Shown here one piece after another: positions 63,884 to 64,000 of a DNA stretch of 64,000 nucleotides. The first letter of the stretch is position 1; the number at the start of each line of letters is the position of its first letter. Source of the stretch: Panulirus ornatus (lineage: Eukaryota; Arthropoda; Malacostraca; Decapoda; Palinuridae); NCBI RefSeq assembly GCF_036320965.1, contig NC_092251.1, forward strand, positions 3,906,001-3,970,000. Direction: 5' to 3'. Position numbers and translations under genes: made by a program. Below the pieces are notes generated by a model, which was given only the letters and a program-made list of their open reading frames with translations, was not told the origin of the DNA and ran no database searches.

Positions 63884-64000
63884 GTCACAACAGAAGGAAA
63901 AGTAAAAGTTATAGACCGGATTGATGCATCTGGGGCTGGTGACATTGACACCTCAACAGTAGTTCAACCAACAGAGGGAATTATCAATGGCCTTAGTGGT
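63884..64000 (+). CDS. TPP2: Tripeptidyl-peptidase II, coding exon 3 (5' part, runs off window)
   Basis: Encodes residues 57-95: VTTEGKVKVIDRIDASGAGD, then IDTSTVVQPTEGIINGLSG. This corresponds to the segment after the catalytic Asp in animal TPP2 (VTTDGKPK..D..D.TGSGDV.T...V.P..G.I.GLSG). TPP2 has a long insertion between the Asp and His blocks of the subtilase domain, and this is its beginning. The exon starts in phase 0 after TTTACAG and is open to the last base. The full protein is usually about 1,250-1,400 residues, so more than 90 percent of the gene lies to the right. Confidence 0.95.

Overview
This window is eukaryotic nuclear DNA, almost certainly from an arthropod and most likely a decapod crustacean. 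The evidence is the extreme density of long (CT/GA)n, (TA)n and (CA/GT)n microsatellites, several decayed non-LTR retrotransposon fragments, a tRNA-derived SINE, and one recognisable spliced gene that encodes an animal tripeptidyl-peptidase II. The decapod assignment is inference from repeat style; no species can be named. None of the prokaryotic features I looked for (operons, Shine-Dalgarno sites, CRISPR) is present.

Layout. 1-13.3 kb is intergenic DNA full of microsatellites, with short minisatellites (units of 31-33 bp at 593 and 6748) and the first four copies of a dispersed inverted-repeat element. 13,308-21,283 is a single uninterrupted ~8 kb minisatellite of about 250 units of 30 or 32 bp. 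It is open in all three forward frames only because the unit has no stop triplet. 21.3-55 kb is more intergenic DNA: broken LINE fragments (about 21.7, 27.5, 40.3, 44.4, 47.8 and 53.2 kb), one good SINE (36.1 kb), more copies of the inverted-repeat element (25.2, 35.4, 40.1, 43.0, 48.5 kb), and many micro- and minisatellites. 55-64 kb is nearly free of microsatellites. It holds a possible minus-strand pseudogene (56.4-56.9 kb) and, on the plus strand, the first three coding exons of TPP2 (59,516-59,571; 62,469-62,580; 63,884 to the window end), joined by two introns with matching phases.

The only functional gene I can support is TPP2, a cytosolic serine exopeptidase that removes tripeptides downstream of the proteasome. 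Its first 95 residues are here, including the catalytic aspartate; the rest lies beyond the window. The less ordinary content is repeat biology: a CpG-free, strikingly homogeneous 8 kb minisatellite with an E-box in every unit, and a family of foldback-like elements whose arms are ~21-bp tandem repeats and whose core carries direct repeats resembling nuclear-receptor half-sites.
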